The notes under the pieces: model-generated
The model's input: only the letters and a program-made list of their open reading frames with translations
What the model was told of the DNA's origin: nothing
Database searches by the model: none
Source of the DNA: Corynebacterium guangdongense
Lineage (GTDB): Bacteria; Actinomycetota; Actinomycetes; Mycobacteriales; Mycobacteriaceae
Assembly (NCBI RefSeq): GCF_030408915.1
Contig: NZ_CP047654.1
Location: forward strand, 62,001 to 126,000
Direction: 5' to 3'
DNA: 64,000 nucleotides
Position numbers and translations under genes: made by a program
Shown: in pieces, positions 39,569 to 47,937 of the stretch
Position numbering within the stretch: the stretch's first letter is position 1
Layout: every line of letters starts with the position of its first letter

Positions 39569-40384
39569 TTACCGGGAGGGGTAATTCTCCGGTTCCGGGT
39601 TGGTCTGCCGGTCCATGGGCAGCAGGTCATGGGGGATGCTGCCGTGGCGGCGCTGAATTGCGCGGGCGCACAGCCGCATTTGCGGAACGATGACGTTCAG
39701 ATTCTCCTCACCGAGCGGGACAATGACCGTCACCGCCGCGATCACGTGGTTGGCGTCGGTGAACACGGGGACGGAGATGCCGGTCGATTCGGGGATCATC
39801 GCGCCACTGCTGGTGATGAAGCCGTCCCGGCGGGCGCGGGCGAACGCCTCCCGCAGTTTCGCCGGCTCGGTGATGGTGGTGTCGGTGTAGCGCTGCAGGT
39901 TTCGCCGCAGCATGAGGTCGCGGCCTTCCGGTGGGCCGAAAGCGGTGAGCACCAGGCCGGAGGAGGTCGCATGCGCCGGCAGCCGGGTGGCCACCGAGAT
40001 GATGTTGACGGTGTTCTCGTGCGGGTTGAGGCGTTCCAGGTAGAGCACCTCGTTGCGGTCCAGGATGCCGATCGAGACGTGCGCGTGCAGGTTCGCCGCC
40101 AAATCCTCCATGGGGGGAAGGGCCGCGTCGCGCAGTGTCTGGGCGTGTGAGCCTTTCGAGGCGATCTCCCACAGCCGGTTGCCCTGCTGCCACAGGCCGT
40201 CCTCGGTGCGGGCGACCAGGTCCTCGGCCTCCAGCTCACGCAGCAGGCGGTAGGTGGTCGACAGCGGCAGGTGGGCCTCCTCGGAGAGAACGCGCACGGG
40301 AAGCGGGGTGTTGTGGGCGGGGAAGACCGCCAGCAACCGGACCACGCGCGTGATCAGTGATTCTCCGGAGGGGGAATTGGCCAT
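39569..40384 (-). CDS. IclR family transcriptional regulator
   Basis: This 271-residue regulator has an N-terminal winged helix-turn-helix (VRVLSEEAHLPLSTTYRLLRELEAEDLV, about residues 29-56) and the C-terminal IclR ligand domain (DRNEVLYLERLNPHENTVNI, then LPAHATSSGLVLTAF and GMDIPESTGISVP-like SGAMIPESTGISVPVF). It is convergent with the SDR gene with no gap between the stops, at the edge of the catabolic island. It likely senses the alicyclic or aromatic acid and regulates the divergent operon through the repeat at 38698-38730. Confidence 0.9.
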   Translation of the reverse strand: MANSPSGESLITRVVRLLAVFPAHNTPLPVRVLSEEAHLPLSTTYRLLRELEAEDLVARTEDGLWQQGNRLWEIASKGSHAQTLRDAALPPMEDLAANLHAHVSIGILDRNEVLYLERLNPHENTVNIISVATRLPAHATSSGLVLTAFGPPEGRDLMLRRNLQRYTDTTITEPAKLREAFARARRDGFITSSGAMIPESTGISVPVFTDANHVIAAVTVIVPLGEENLNVIVPQMRLCARAIQRRHGSIPHDLLPMDRQTNPEPENYPSR

Positions 40385-40414
40385 GCCTTGCGAGCATAGC
40401 CACGCGGCCTGGGA

Positions 40415-41578
40415 CTACCCCCGCCACGCCTTCGCCACCGCGTCGGCGACGGCCCGGGCGACCCGCCCGTCCAGGGCGGAGGGCACGATGTTGTCGGCGG
40501 TGGGCTTGTCGACGAGCGAGGCGATCGCGTCGGACGCGGCCAGCTTCATCCCCGGGGTGATCGCCGTGGCCTGCGCCTCCAGCGCGCCGAGGAAGATGCC
40601 CGGGAAGGCCAGCACGTTGTTGATCTGGTTCGGCCGGTCGGAGCGGCCGGTCGCGACGACGCCGCCGTGGCGCTCCGCGACTTCCTGGGCGATCTCCGGG
40701 TCCGGGTTCGCCAGCGAGAAGAGGATCGGGTCCTGCTGCATGAGCTGGACGGTCTCCTCCGGCACCAGCCCCCGGGAGACGCCGATGAAGACGCTCGCGC
40801 CGGCGAAGGCCTGGGTCGGGCCGCCGGTGACGCCGCGCGGGTTGGTGCGCGCCGCCAGATCCTGCTTGACCGGGTTGAGATCCTCCCGGCCGGAGTGGAT
40901 GACGCCACGGGAGTCGAGGACGACGATGTCGGGGACGCCGGCGTCGAGAAGCATGTTGACGCACGCGATGCCCGCGGCACCCGCGCCGGAGACGACGACA
41001 CGCAGGTCGGCGAGCTCCCGGGCGAGGACCTTCGCGGCGTTGCGCAGCGCGGCCAGGATGACCACCGCGGTGCCGTGCTGGTCGTCGTGCATGACGGGGA
41101 TGTCGAGGGCCTCGATGACGCGCCGCTCGACCTCGAAGCAGCGCGGGGCGGCGATGTCCTCCAGGTTGATCGCCCCGAAGGAGGGCGCCAGCGCCGTGAT
41201 GATGGCGACCAGCTCGTCGGTGTCCTGGGTGTCGAGGACGACGGGGATGGCGTTGAGGCCCGCAAACTGCTGGAACAGCTGGGCCTTGCCCTCCATGACC
41301 GGCAGCGCGGCCTTCGGCCCGATGTTGCCCAGGCCCAGGACCGCGGAACCGTCCGAGATGACCGCCACGGTGGTGCCGGTGCCGGTGTACTCGCGGGCCT
41401 TGGCCGGGTCCTCGGCGATGGCCTCGCACACGCGCGCGACGCCCGGGGTGTAGCTGATGGACAGGTCACGCATCGTGTGCAGGGGATGTACCGAGGTGAC
41501 CGAGAGCTTGCCGCCCCGGTGCGCCTCGAAGATCTCGTCGTCGGTCAGTGGCGTGCGCAGGGACGGGTCGGTGTGCAT
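40415..41578 (-). CDS. malE: Malic enzyme (NAD(P)-dependent)
   Basis: This 387-residue short-type malic enzyme decarboxylates malate to pyruvate. It has the N-terminal SYTPGVARVCEAIA, the catalytic region INLEDIAAPRCFEVERR, HDDQHGTAVVILAAL and the nucleotide-binding VSGAGAAGIACVNML. The length equals the Corynebacterium NADP-dependent enzyme. It is upstream of the IclR gene on the same strand with a 30-base gap, so partial co-transcription is possible. It could recycle C4 acids made by aromatic or gluconeogenic growth. The symbol follows the C. glutamicum gene. Confidence 0.93.
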   Translation of the reverse strand: MHTDPSLRTPLTDDEIFEAHRGGKLSVTSVHPLHTMRDLSISYTPGVARVCEAIAEDPAKAREYTGTGTTVAVISDGSAVLGLGNIGPKAALPVMEGKAQLFQQFAGLNAIPVVLDTQDTDELVAIITALAPSFGAINLEDIAAPRCFEVERRVIEALDIPVMHDDQHGTAVVILAALRNAAKVLARELADLRVVVSGAGAAGIACVNMLLDAGVPDIVVLDSRGVIHSGREDLNPVKQDLAARTNPRGVTGGPTQAFAGASVFIGVSRGLVPEETVQLMQQDPILFSLANPDPEIAQEVAERHGGVVATGRSDRPNQINNVLAFPGIFLGALEAQATAITPGMKLAASDAIASLVDKPTADNIVPSALDGRVARAVADAVAKAWRG

Positions 41579-41619
41579 GTCGGTCCTCCGGGGTGGGGAA
41601 GGGGCGGGTGGCTCCCAGC

Positions 41620-42081
41620 CTACGGAAGCATAATCGTGCCTCCGCCCATTGTCAGCGCCTCGTCGAAGGTCGTCGGCGTCGTGGTCACGCACTCGCTCGG
41701 CTCCTGGGCGAGGCAGAGCGGAGTGCCGGAGACGCCCGGACCCCGGTCGCCGGTTTCCTCCAGGTTGATCGAGGTGACCGTGAGCAGGTGGAAGCGTTCG
41801 GAGAACTCGACGCTCAGCTCCGGGGCGCCCAGGGTGATGCGCCGCAGCGCGCGGGCGATGTTGGCGGTGTCGTGGTGCCACAGGCGGTGCAGCACTCCGC
41901 CGGAAGTGAAGGTGAGCCAGTGGCCCTCGACGTCGAGAAGCTCCGCGGGGGAGTAGGTGTCTTCCTGCCGGCACAACCGCGCCTGAATCCAGTGGGTGCG
42001 GTGACCGGGCGTGTAGAGCCTGCAGGAGCGGTCGAAGCCGCCGGTGTAGTGGTCGTTGACGTAAGCGTGCAGGGATCCCAT
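41620..42081 (-). CDS. Hypothetical protein, no recognised family
   Basis: This 153-residue protein has no signal peptide and no membrane segment. It is rich in His, Thr, Arg and aromatic residues. Noted features are SLHAYVNDHYTGGFDRSCRLYTPGHR near the start, HWLTFTSGGVLHRLWHHDT in the middle, and three cysteines. It looks like a small beta-rich globular protein. It is 41 bases upstream of the malic enzyme gene and could be in its transcript. I cannot assign a function. Confidence 0.7.
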   Translation of the reverse strand: MGSLHAYVNDHYTGGFDRSCRLYTPGHRTHWIQARLCRQEDTYSPAELLDVEGHWLTFTSGGVLHRLWHHDTANIARALRRITLGAPELSVEFSERFHLLTVTSINLEETGDRGPGVSGTPLCLAQEPSECVTTTPTTFDEALTMGGGTIMLP

Positions 42082-42235
42082 GGGAGCCTCCTGAAAATTG
42101 CGTTCTTCCCTGCCCGAGGTTGGCGGGCGGGCCGATCTTCCTCCGGGGGCACCGTGTGCGCGACGCGGTTGCCAGTCGGCGTGCCGGAGGGCTTGTCGCC
42201 GATCTTCCTGATCGTGTCCGCCACCCTAGCAAATG

Positions 42236-42251
42236 CAGACCAAGCTGTCTA
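42236..42251. promoter_or_regulatory. McbR-like operator before the AMP nucleosidase gene
   Basis: CAGACCAAGCTGTCTA matches TAGAC-N6-GTCTA at 9 of 10 bases, with a perfect AGAC-N6-GTCT core. It lies 24 bases before the ATG and would overlap the promoter. Confidence 0.55.
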
Positions 42252-42275
42252 GGGTGGTTTCGCTACGGTGGGGGC

Positions 42276-43697
42276 ATGAATCCGCAGAACATGGAGAAGG
42301 TCACGTCGGTGGACGCAGCCGTCGACAAGCTCGTGGAGCTCTACGACACGGCCTGTGAGACTGCCCGGACCTGCATCGCCAGCCAGGACTACGAGGCCTA
42401 CGTCGACGTCGTCTATCCGAAGATCACCGTCGACGTCAACGAGTGGCGCCCCATCGACCGCACGGAGCCCTACGGCTACGTCAACGAGGCCGGCCGTTAC
42501 GCCGCCGAGGTGTCCAAACCCGGCCTCATGCGTGACTACCTGCACGACCAGCTCACCCGCTTGACCCGCAACTACCCCTGCGACGTCTTCGTGGGACCGA
42601 GCCAGACCCGCATCCCGCCCGAGTACATCGCCGGCATGCCCGACGTCAGCGAGGCCCGCCGGGCAGGCGACGTCGGGGAGGTCATCCCGCGCCCGACGCT
42701 CGACGACGTCCACGACGCCATCGTCGACGGCGACTGGGACGCCTTCCACGGCGAGGAACGCCCCCTGCTCCACTTCGGGCCGCAGCGCTTCGACATCGCC
42801 TGCGCCCGTCTGGAGCACTACACCGGCATCGACGTGGAGTCGCTGCAGAAGTACATCCTCTTCACCAACTACGCGATGCACACCACCGAGTTCGTGAAGT
42901 TCGGGCTCCGTCAGCTGCAGGATTCGCAGTCGCGCTACGAGCGGCTCATGCTGCCGGTCGGGGAGACCATCGGACGCGGCGATGAACGCGAAATCGAGGA
43001 CCTCACTCTCGAATCCCGTTTCCAGATGCCGCGCTACGATCTGGTCACCGCCACCGGCGACGGCATCACCATGATCAACATCGGCGTCGGCCCCTCCAAC
43101 GCCAAAACCATCACCGACGCCCTCGCCGTCCTCCGTCCCGAGGCGTGGATCATGATCGGCCACTGCGCCGGCCTCGACGCCCGCATGCGCATCGGCGACC
43201 TCATCCTCGGCAACGCCTACCAGCGCTACGACCACATCCTCGACGAGCGCATCGGCCACCACAACCCCATCCCGGCCGTGCCCGAGGTCCAGCGCGCGCT
43301 GGAGGCTTCCGTCCACTCCATTTACGGTGAGGAGAAGTCCCAGATGCGCACCGGCACCGTCATCTCCACCGACGACCGCAACTGGGAATGGAAGACCCCG
43401 AAGGATCTGTGGGAATGGCTGCGCGGCTCCACCGCCGCCGCCGTGGACATGGAGTCCTGCGCCATCGCCACCAACGGCTACCGCTACCGGATCCCCTACG
43501 GCACCCTCCTCAGCGTGTCCGACCTGCCGCTGCACGCCGTGCCCAAGCTGCCCGCCCAGGCGCAGGCCTTCTACGAGAACTCCAAACAGGCCCACATGAT
43601 GTGCGCCGTCGACGCCATGGAGAAGCTGGCGCAGGACCCCGAGAAGCTGCACACCCGTAAACTGCGCAGGACCATGGGTGAGGTGCCGTTCCGTTAG
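42276..43697 (+). CDS. amn: AMP nucleosidase
   Basis: This 473-residue enzyme hydrolyses AMP to adenine and ribose 5-phosphate. The N-terminal regulatory half (about residues 1-250) precedes the phosphorylase-fold catalytic half, with TATGDGITMINIGVGPSNAKT, IMIGHCAGLDARMRIGD, HHNPIPAVPEVQ and AAAVDMESCAIATNGYRYRIPYG. These are unmistakable for Amn. It tunes the adenylate pool. TACGGT lies six bases before the ATG (leaderless). The McbR-type dyad upstream hints at a link to methyl- or sulfur-cycle status (SAM to adenine salvage). Confidence 0.95.
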   Translation: MNPQNMEKVTSVDAAVDKLVELYDTACETARTCIASQDYEAYVDVVYPKITVDVNEWRPIDRTEPYGYVNEAGRYAAEVSKPGLMRDYLHDQLTRLTRNYPCDVFVGPSQTRIPPEYIAGMPDVSEARRAGDVGEVIPRPTLDDVHDAIVDGDWDAFHGEERPLLHFGPQRFDIACARLEHYTGIDVESLQKYILFTNYAMHTTEFVKFGLRQLQDSQSRYERLMLPVGETIGRGDEREIEDLTLESRFQMPRYDLVTATGDGITMINIGVGPSNAKTITDALAVLRPEAWIMIGHCAGLDARMRIGDLILGNAYQRYDHILDERIGHHNPIPAVPEVQRALEASVHSIYGEEKSQMRTGTVISTDDRNWEWKTPKDLWEWLRGSTAAAVDMESCAIATNGYRYRIPYGTLLSVSDLPLHAVPKLPAQAQAFYENSKQAHMMCAVDAMEKLAQDPEKLHTRKLRRTMGEVPFR

Positions 43698-43809
43698 CGG
43701 GTGGCGGCGCTAGTCGGTCGACCGTCGGCCAAAGATTGTCGGAATTGAGAGGAATGGAGAGGGGAAACCAGGAATAGAGTGGAGTGACCACATCAGGTGA
43801 GGAGTCGCC

Positions 43810-44628
43810 ATGGCAGAATCATTCGAGTCGATGCGTCGGCGCGCTTACCTGGCCACCGGTGAGTCCACCCTGGAGGTCGGCGGTAAGCGGGTGATCGACA
43901 GACTGCGGATTCCGGTGACCGTCGAGGACCCGCGGAGTCTCTCGGTGCGGATCGCCTCCCGGCGCCCGCAGGGCCAGGTCGCGGTTCGTTTTGACGCGCA
44001 CGCGTGCGGATTGGTCATGGCGGACGGGGTCTCGGCCCGTTCGGTGCGCTTCATCCACGGGCAGTCCGCGGACGGTCGGCTCGGCGTCACCGGGGTAGGC
44101 GAGGGCGCCTACGTCAGCGTCATCAACGAGTACCTCGAGGACGGGGAGTTCCGCAGCGGAGGCGGTGATGCGGGGATGGTCACGGAGAGCGAGGGTCGGC
44201 GGATCCACGTCCGCGCCAACGGCTCGAAGCCCTATGACCGGATGCTCTTCGAGGACGTCGAGGTGTGGATTGACCTGGACCGAGAGGTGACCGTCACCGC
44301 GGGGGCCCTCGATCCGTACCCGCATTTCCCCTTCGCCGAGTACCTCTTCTTCGAGAGCGGGTCGGACACCGAGGGACTCCGCGGCGAGGAGCTGCAGCAG
44401 TCCGTGTGCGTGCGCAACCGCAGCGGCGCAATCGGCCCGAAGCTGCAGGAGGTGCTGGGCGCGTATCATGCGCAGGGGAAGCGGCTCGACTGGTCCGGCG
44501 ACCGGGTGGTGCAGTTGTGCGCCGACCTGGAGGAGGTCGACGAGAACACCCTGGTGGAGCGCGCCCGGGAGGCGGGCGTGTGCCTCATGCGGGTAGCCGA
44601 TGGCGCACTCCTGTACGAGCCCCGCTAG
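43810..44628 (+). CDS. Hypothetical protein, actinobacterial
   Basis: This 272-residue soluble protein has no signal peptide and a good ribosome site (GAGGAG) before the ATG. The first half is beta-rich (TLEVGGKRVIDRLRIPVTVED, then RPQGQVAVRFDAHACGLVMADG). The second is mixed, with DPYPHFPFAEYLFFESGSDTEG in the middle and ends LMRVADGALLYEPR. I recognise no catalytic or binding motif. Its stop overlaps that of the convergent nitroreductase by 4 bases. The function is unknown. Confidence 0.75.
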   Translation: MAESFESMRRRAYLATGESTLEVGGKRVIDRLRIPVTVEDPRSLSVRIASRRPQGQVAVRFDAHACGLVMADGVSARSVRFIHGQSADGRLGVTGVGEGAYVSVINEYLEDGEFRSGGGDAGMVTESEGRRIHVRANGSKPYDRMLFEDVEVWIDLDREVTVTAGALDPYPHFPFAEYLFFESGSDTEGLRGEELQQSVCVRNRSGAIGPKLQEVLGAYHAQGKRLDWSGDRVVQLCADLEEVDENTLVERAREAGVCLMRVADGALLYEPR

Positions 44629-45371
44629 ATGTCGAATCCCTGGGCCCGGGCGACCTGGAGCGACTCGTCGTGGGGGTCATGATCGGTGGTGAGCCGGCCC
44701 AGGACCTGGTTGGTGAAACTGTCGACGCGTCGGTTGGCGTCGCGCAGGTCGTAGTAGGTGGTCATCTCGGCGTCGTACTCGGCCAGCGCCTCGGTCCAGT
44801 TCTCCTGCTGCTGGTAGCCGTTCTCCATGACGCGGAAATGCTTCGGCATCCGGGGCTTGAGCTGCGGATCCTGGTTCGGCCACCCCAGGGTCATGCCCAC
44901 CACGGGGAAGGTCAGTTTCGGAAGATTCAGCGCCTCGATGACGCCGGCGGTGTCGTTGTGGATGTTGCCCAGGTAGTTCGCGCCCAGGCCGAGGGACTCC
45001 GCGGCGACCACGACGTTCTGGGCCATGAGGCAGGCGTCGGTGAATCCCTCGACGAACACCTGGGTGCGCGCGGCGGCGGCCTCGTCGCGGCCGTGCTCCC
45101 GGAGGATGGTGGCGTTACGGGCGGCGTCGACGATGAACAGCAGGTACACCGGCGCGCGGCGGACGTACTCCTGACGGCCGATCTCCGTGAGGCGGTCCCG
45201 CAGCGCCGGGTCCGTGACCCGGATGATGCCGCAGTGCTGCAACCCGCGGGAGGAAGCGGTCTGCATCGCGACGTCGTAGATGGTGTCCAGAATGTCGTCG
45301 CTGACGTCCTCGGTGGTGAACTCACGGATGGTGCGGTGCCTCAGCTGGGTGGAGATTGTTTCGTTGCTCAT
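44625..45371 (-). CDS. Nitroreductase family flavoprotein (NfrA/NfsA-like)
   Basis: This 248-residue FMN-dependent oxidoreductase has the FMN-binding RTIREFTTEDVSDDILDT at the N-terminus, QTASSRGLQHCGIIRV next and GLGANYLGNIHND in the second half. A long C-terminal arm (RMPKHFRVMENGYQQQENWTEALAEYD) matches the NfrA-type subfamily, which reduces quinones, nitroaromatics or FMN with NADPH. It is convergent with the unknown gene and 205 bases from the ion-channel gene. The physiological substrate is unknown. Confidence 0.9.
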   Translation of the reverse strand: MSNETISTQLRHRTIREFTTEDVSDDILDTIYDVAMQTASSRGLQHCGIIRVTDPALRDRLTEIGRQEYVRRAPVYLLFIVDAARNATILREHGRDEAAAARTQVFVEGFTDACLMAQNVVVAAESLGLGANYLGNIHNDTAGVIEALNLPKLTFPVVGMTLGWPNQDPQLKPRMPKHFRVMENGYQQQENWTEALAEYDAEMTTYYDLRDANRRVDSFTNQVLGRLTTDHDPHDESLQVARAQGFDI

Positions 45372-45576
45372 GGGGTACAGACTAGGGCAGGACCGCGGCG
45401 GGACCCATCGACGCCAGCCCGGAAACCATGGGCGTGGGGCAGGTGCGAGCACCGCCGTTGCGGGAGGAGGGGGCCGGGCCCGGGTGGTAGGTTCGGGGCA
45501 GGATCACACTTTCCGCCCGGGGCGGTCTGACCCGACGCTCTCCGGGGAGAACTCCCGTTTTGGAGGTCGGCACGTT

Positions 45577-46302
45577 ATGAGCAGTCGATGGTCATCGCAG
45601 ACCGGGCGGGTGGAGGCCGCCGAGATCCTGGCGGCCCGGCTGGACCGGCCGATGGGGTTTCTCGGGGTGCTCTTCCTCTTAGTTGTCCTGGGCCAGCTGC
45701 TCGTCACTGAACCGGGGTGGGTGAGGATCCTGAGCATCGCCGGGTGGGTGTTCTGGGCGCTGTTCGTCGCGGAGTTCGTGCTGCGCGCCTATGTCGCCGG
45801 TTTCCAGTCGAGGTTCTGGCGTCGCAACTGGTGGCAGGTCATCTTCCTGCTGCTGCCTTTTCTCCGGTTCTTCCGGGCATTGCGGGCGATCCGGGCTCTG
45901 CGGGTGGCGCGGCTGTCCCGGGCGGCACGGGTCGGCGGCATTCTCTCCGCCGGGGTGCGCGGGTCCCGGTCTGCGGGGCGGTTATTGTCCAACCGGATCG
46001 GCTGGCTGGTCTCCATCACCGCGGTCGTCATCCTGGCCGCCAGCCAGCTGTTGTATGCCATGGGGTCCGAGACGGACTACACCACAGCACTCTACGAAGC
46101 GACTCTCACAACGATCACCGGCACCGGGATCACCACCGACGATCCCTTCGCCAAACTGCTGCACCTGATCCTGGCCGCGTACTCCGTCGCCGTGTTCGCC
46201 ACCCTGGCCGGTTCCTTGGGCGCTTTCTTTCTTCATGATCGGGGGAGTCGAGCCCACCGTAGCCCGGAACAATCTGCGGGCGGGAACGACGGGTCCGCCT
46301 AG
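45577..46302 (+). CDS. Voltage-gated-type ion channel/ion transporter with unusual filter
   Basis: This 241-residue membrane protein is similar to the potassium-channel superfamily. It has an Arg-rich S4-like segment (FFRALRAIRALRVARLSRAAR) and two later helices with a pore loop reading EATLTTITGTGITTDDP. The usual filter TVGYGD is replaced by TGTGI, so ion selectivity is not predictable. There are about six hydrophobic segments. A GGAGG ribosome site before 45577 sets the start. The C-terminal tail is short and polar with no RCK domain. Confidence 0.8.
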   Translation: MSSRWSSQTGRVEAAEILAARLDRPMGFLGVLFLLVVLGQLLVTEPGWVRILSIAGWVFWALFVAEFVLRAYVAGFQSRFWRRNWWQVIFLLLPFLRFFRALRAIRALRVARLSRAARVGGILSAGVRGSRSAGRLLSNRIGWLVSITAVVILAASQLLYAMGSETDYTTALYEATLTTITGTGITTDDPFAKLLHLILAAYSVAVFATLAGSLGAFFLHDRGSRAHRSPEQSAGGNDGSA

Positions 46303-46504
46303 ATCCAGGCGCACCCGCTGCATCACCCGCAGTGAGTACCAACGACAGCAAACCCCCTGTTAACCGTCGGCGTCGCGATGATTCCGCGGACGGGTGACGT
46401 GCCGAGCGGGGCCAGATGCCCAGCAGTTTCGAGGCCGGTGCGGGCTGGGGCAGGCGTGAATGCCCGGGCCAGGCCACGGCCCGGCGGCGCCACCTGATCC
46501 CGGA

Positions 46505-47827
46505 TTAGACGGTCGCGGTGTCCTTGCCCTTGTCCTTATCCGCACTATCGTCATCGTCCAGGATGGTGCGGGCCCGCTCGACGGCGGGCAGGGACTGCTC
46601 GGTGGCGGCCGTCGTCAGGTCCTCGAGCATGATGCGCAACTGGGTGGGAATCATGGCCGAACCCGCCCCGTAGAGATGGATCTCCCGGACCACCTCATGG
46701 AGCATGGCCCCGATGCGTTGCGGGTGGTGCACCACCCGGACCTGACCGTCCTCGTCGGCGATGTAGGGGCTGGGTTCGGTGACGGTGACCAGATAGCGAA
46801 AGATCCGGTGGAGCTCCTGGACGCATTGGGCGGCCGTCGCCGGATCGTTGATGCCCGGGGACAGCGCCCGGTCAGCGATGTCGACCAGTTGGCGCAGTCC
46901 GAACGCCACGTCCTGGTGGAGCTCCCTTTCTGTCCGTACTTCGATGGTGGAGAGCAGGATACGTCGATCGCGGTCGCTGAGTTTCCCCTCCCACCAAATC
47001 CGCAGCAGCGGCTGGCCTTCGACGAGGAATTCCCCCACGGACCGGTCGACCGTGATTACGGCTCCGTGCTCCGTGGCCCAGGAGATCAGCTTCCGGTAGT
47101 CGATCCAGACCAGGGAACCGTGGCTGTCGGCCGGGACCTCTTCTCGGTGGTCGTCGGGCCGGGGGGACCAGCCCGGCCCCTGGGTCGGGTCTGTGTCCCT
47201 GCTCTTGACGGGATAGATGCGTTCGGCCAGCGCCATCGTTTCCTTTCCGATCTCGGAGATCGCGTTGGCCACCCGCATCGAGGAGGTGATGGTCCGGATG
47301 AAGGCCATGAACAGCCCCAGGCATCCGAGGACCAGGAGGAAGGCCAGGGACACTGACACGCGGGGGACGAAGGCGGTGAGTTCCTCATCCTCGCTCCACA
47401 CGTACCGGAGAACCGTCAAGGAGAAGACGAACGTGCCCAGGAACATCGCGAGGGTCGCCTGGACGATGCGGTTACGGAGGAAACCGTTGAGCATTCGGGG
47501 GCTGAACTGGCTGCTGACCAGCTGAAGTACCACCAGGGTGATGGAGAAGATGAGGCCAGTCACCGAGATGGTGGCCGATGCGATGGTGCCCAGCACCTCA
47601 CGGGCGGCCGAGGGGCCGCCTCCGAAGGCAATTTCGGGCGGGGTCTCCGATAAGCCACGTTCCCACGTGGGCAGCAGAACACCGAGCACCACGGCGGCGA
47701 CGACGCTGACGGTCGGTATCGCCCAGAACGGCCGCCACAGCCGGTCCCGCAGCGTTTCCCGGGGAACGTCCGGGATCGAACCACGGAGCCGGAAGCTCTC
47801 GGAGGTCTCGCGGTTGTTGTCCTTCAC
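46505..47827 (-). CDS. DUF2254 family membrane protein
   Basis: This 440-residue protein has a GTG start. Four N-terminal membrane helices (about residues 30-55, 75-105, 120-145, 155-180) are followed by a large soluble domain including PGINDPATAAQCVQELHRIF, the DUF2254 hallmark. The family is predicted to be a membrane channel or transporter of unknown role, common in GC-rich bacteria. The C-terminus is a Lys/Asp-rich tail. It is convergent with the ion-channel gene. Confidence 0.88.
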   Translation of the reverse strand: MKDNNRETSESFRLRGSIPDVPRETLRDRLWRPFWAIPTVSVVAAVVLGVLLPTWERGLSETPPEIAFGGGPSAAREVLGTIASATISVTGLIFSITLVVLQLVSSQFSPRMLNGFLRNRIVQATLAMFLGTFVFSLTVLRYVWSEDEELTAFVPRVSVSLAFLLVLGCLGLFMAFIRTITSSMRVANAISEIGKETMALAERIYPVKSRDTDPTQGPGWSPRPDDHREEVPADSHGSLVWIDYRKLISWATEHGAVITVDRSVGEFLVEGQPLLRIWWEGKLSDRDRRILLSTIEVRTERELHQDVAFGLRQLVDIADRALSPGINDPATAAQCVQELHRIFRYLVTVTEPSPYIADEDGQVRVVHHPQRIGAMLHEVVREIHLYGAGSAMIPTQLRIMLEDLTTAATEQSLPAVERARTILDDDDSADKDKGKDTATV

Positions 47828-47937
47828 CCCACCATTGTGACACCGGCGACGGTTGGCAGGGGGTGATATGCCGGCTCGTCCCGCCGACGGGGGCCATCTC
47901 CCGGGTACGGCGTTCACAACCTACCGGGCTGGTGCGG

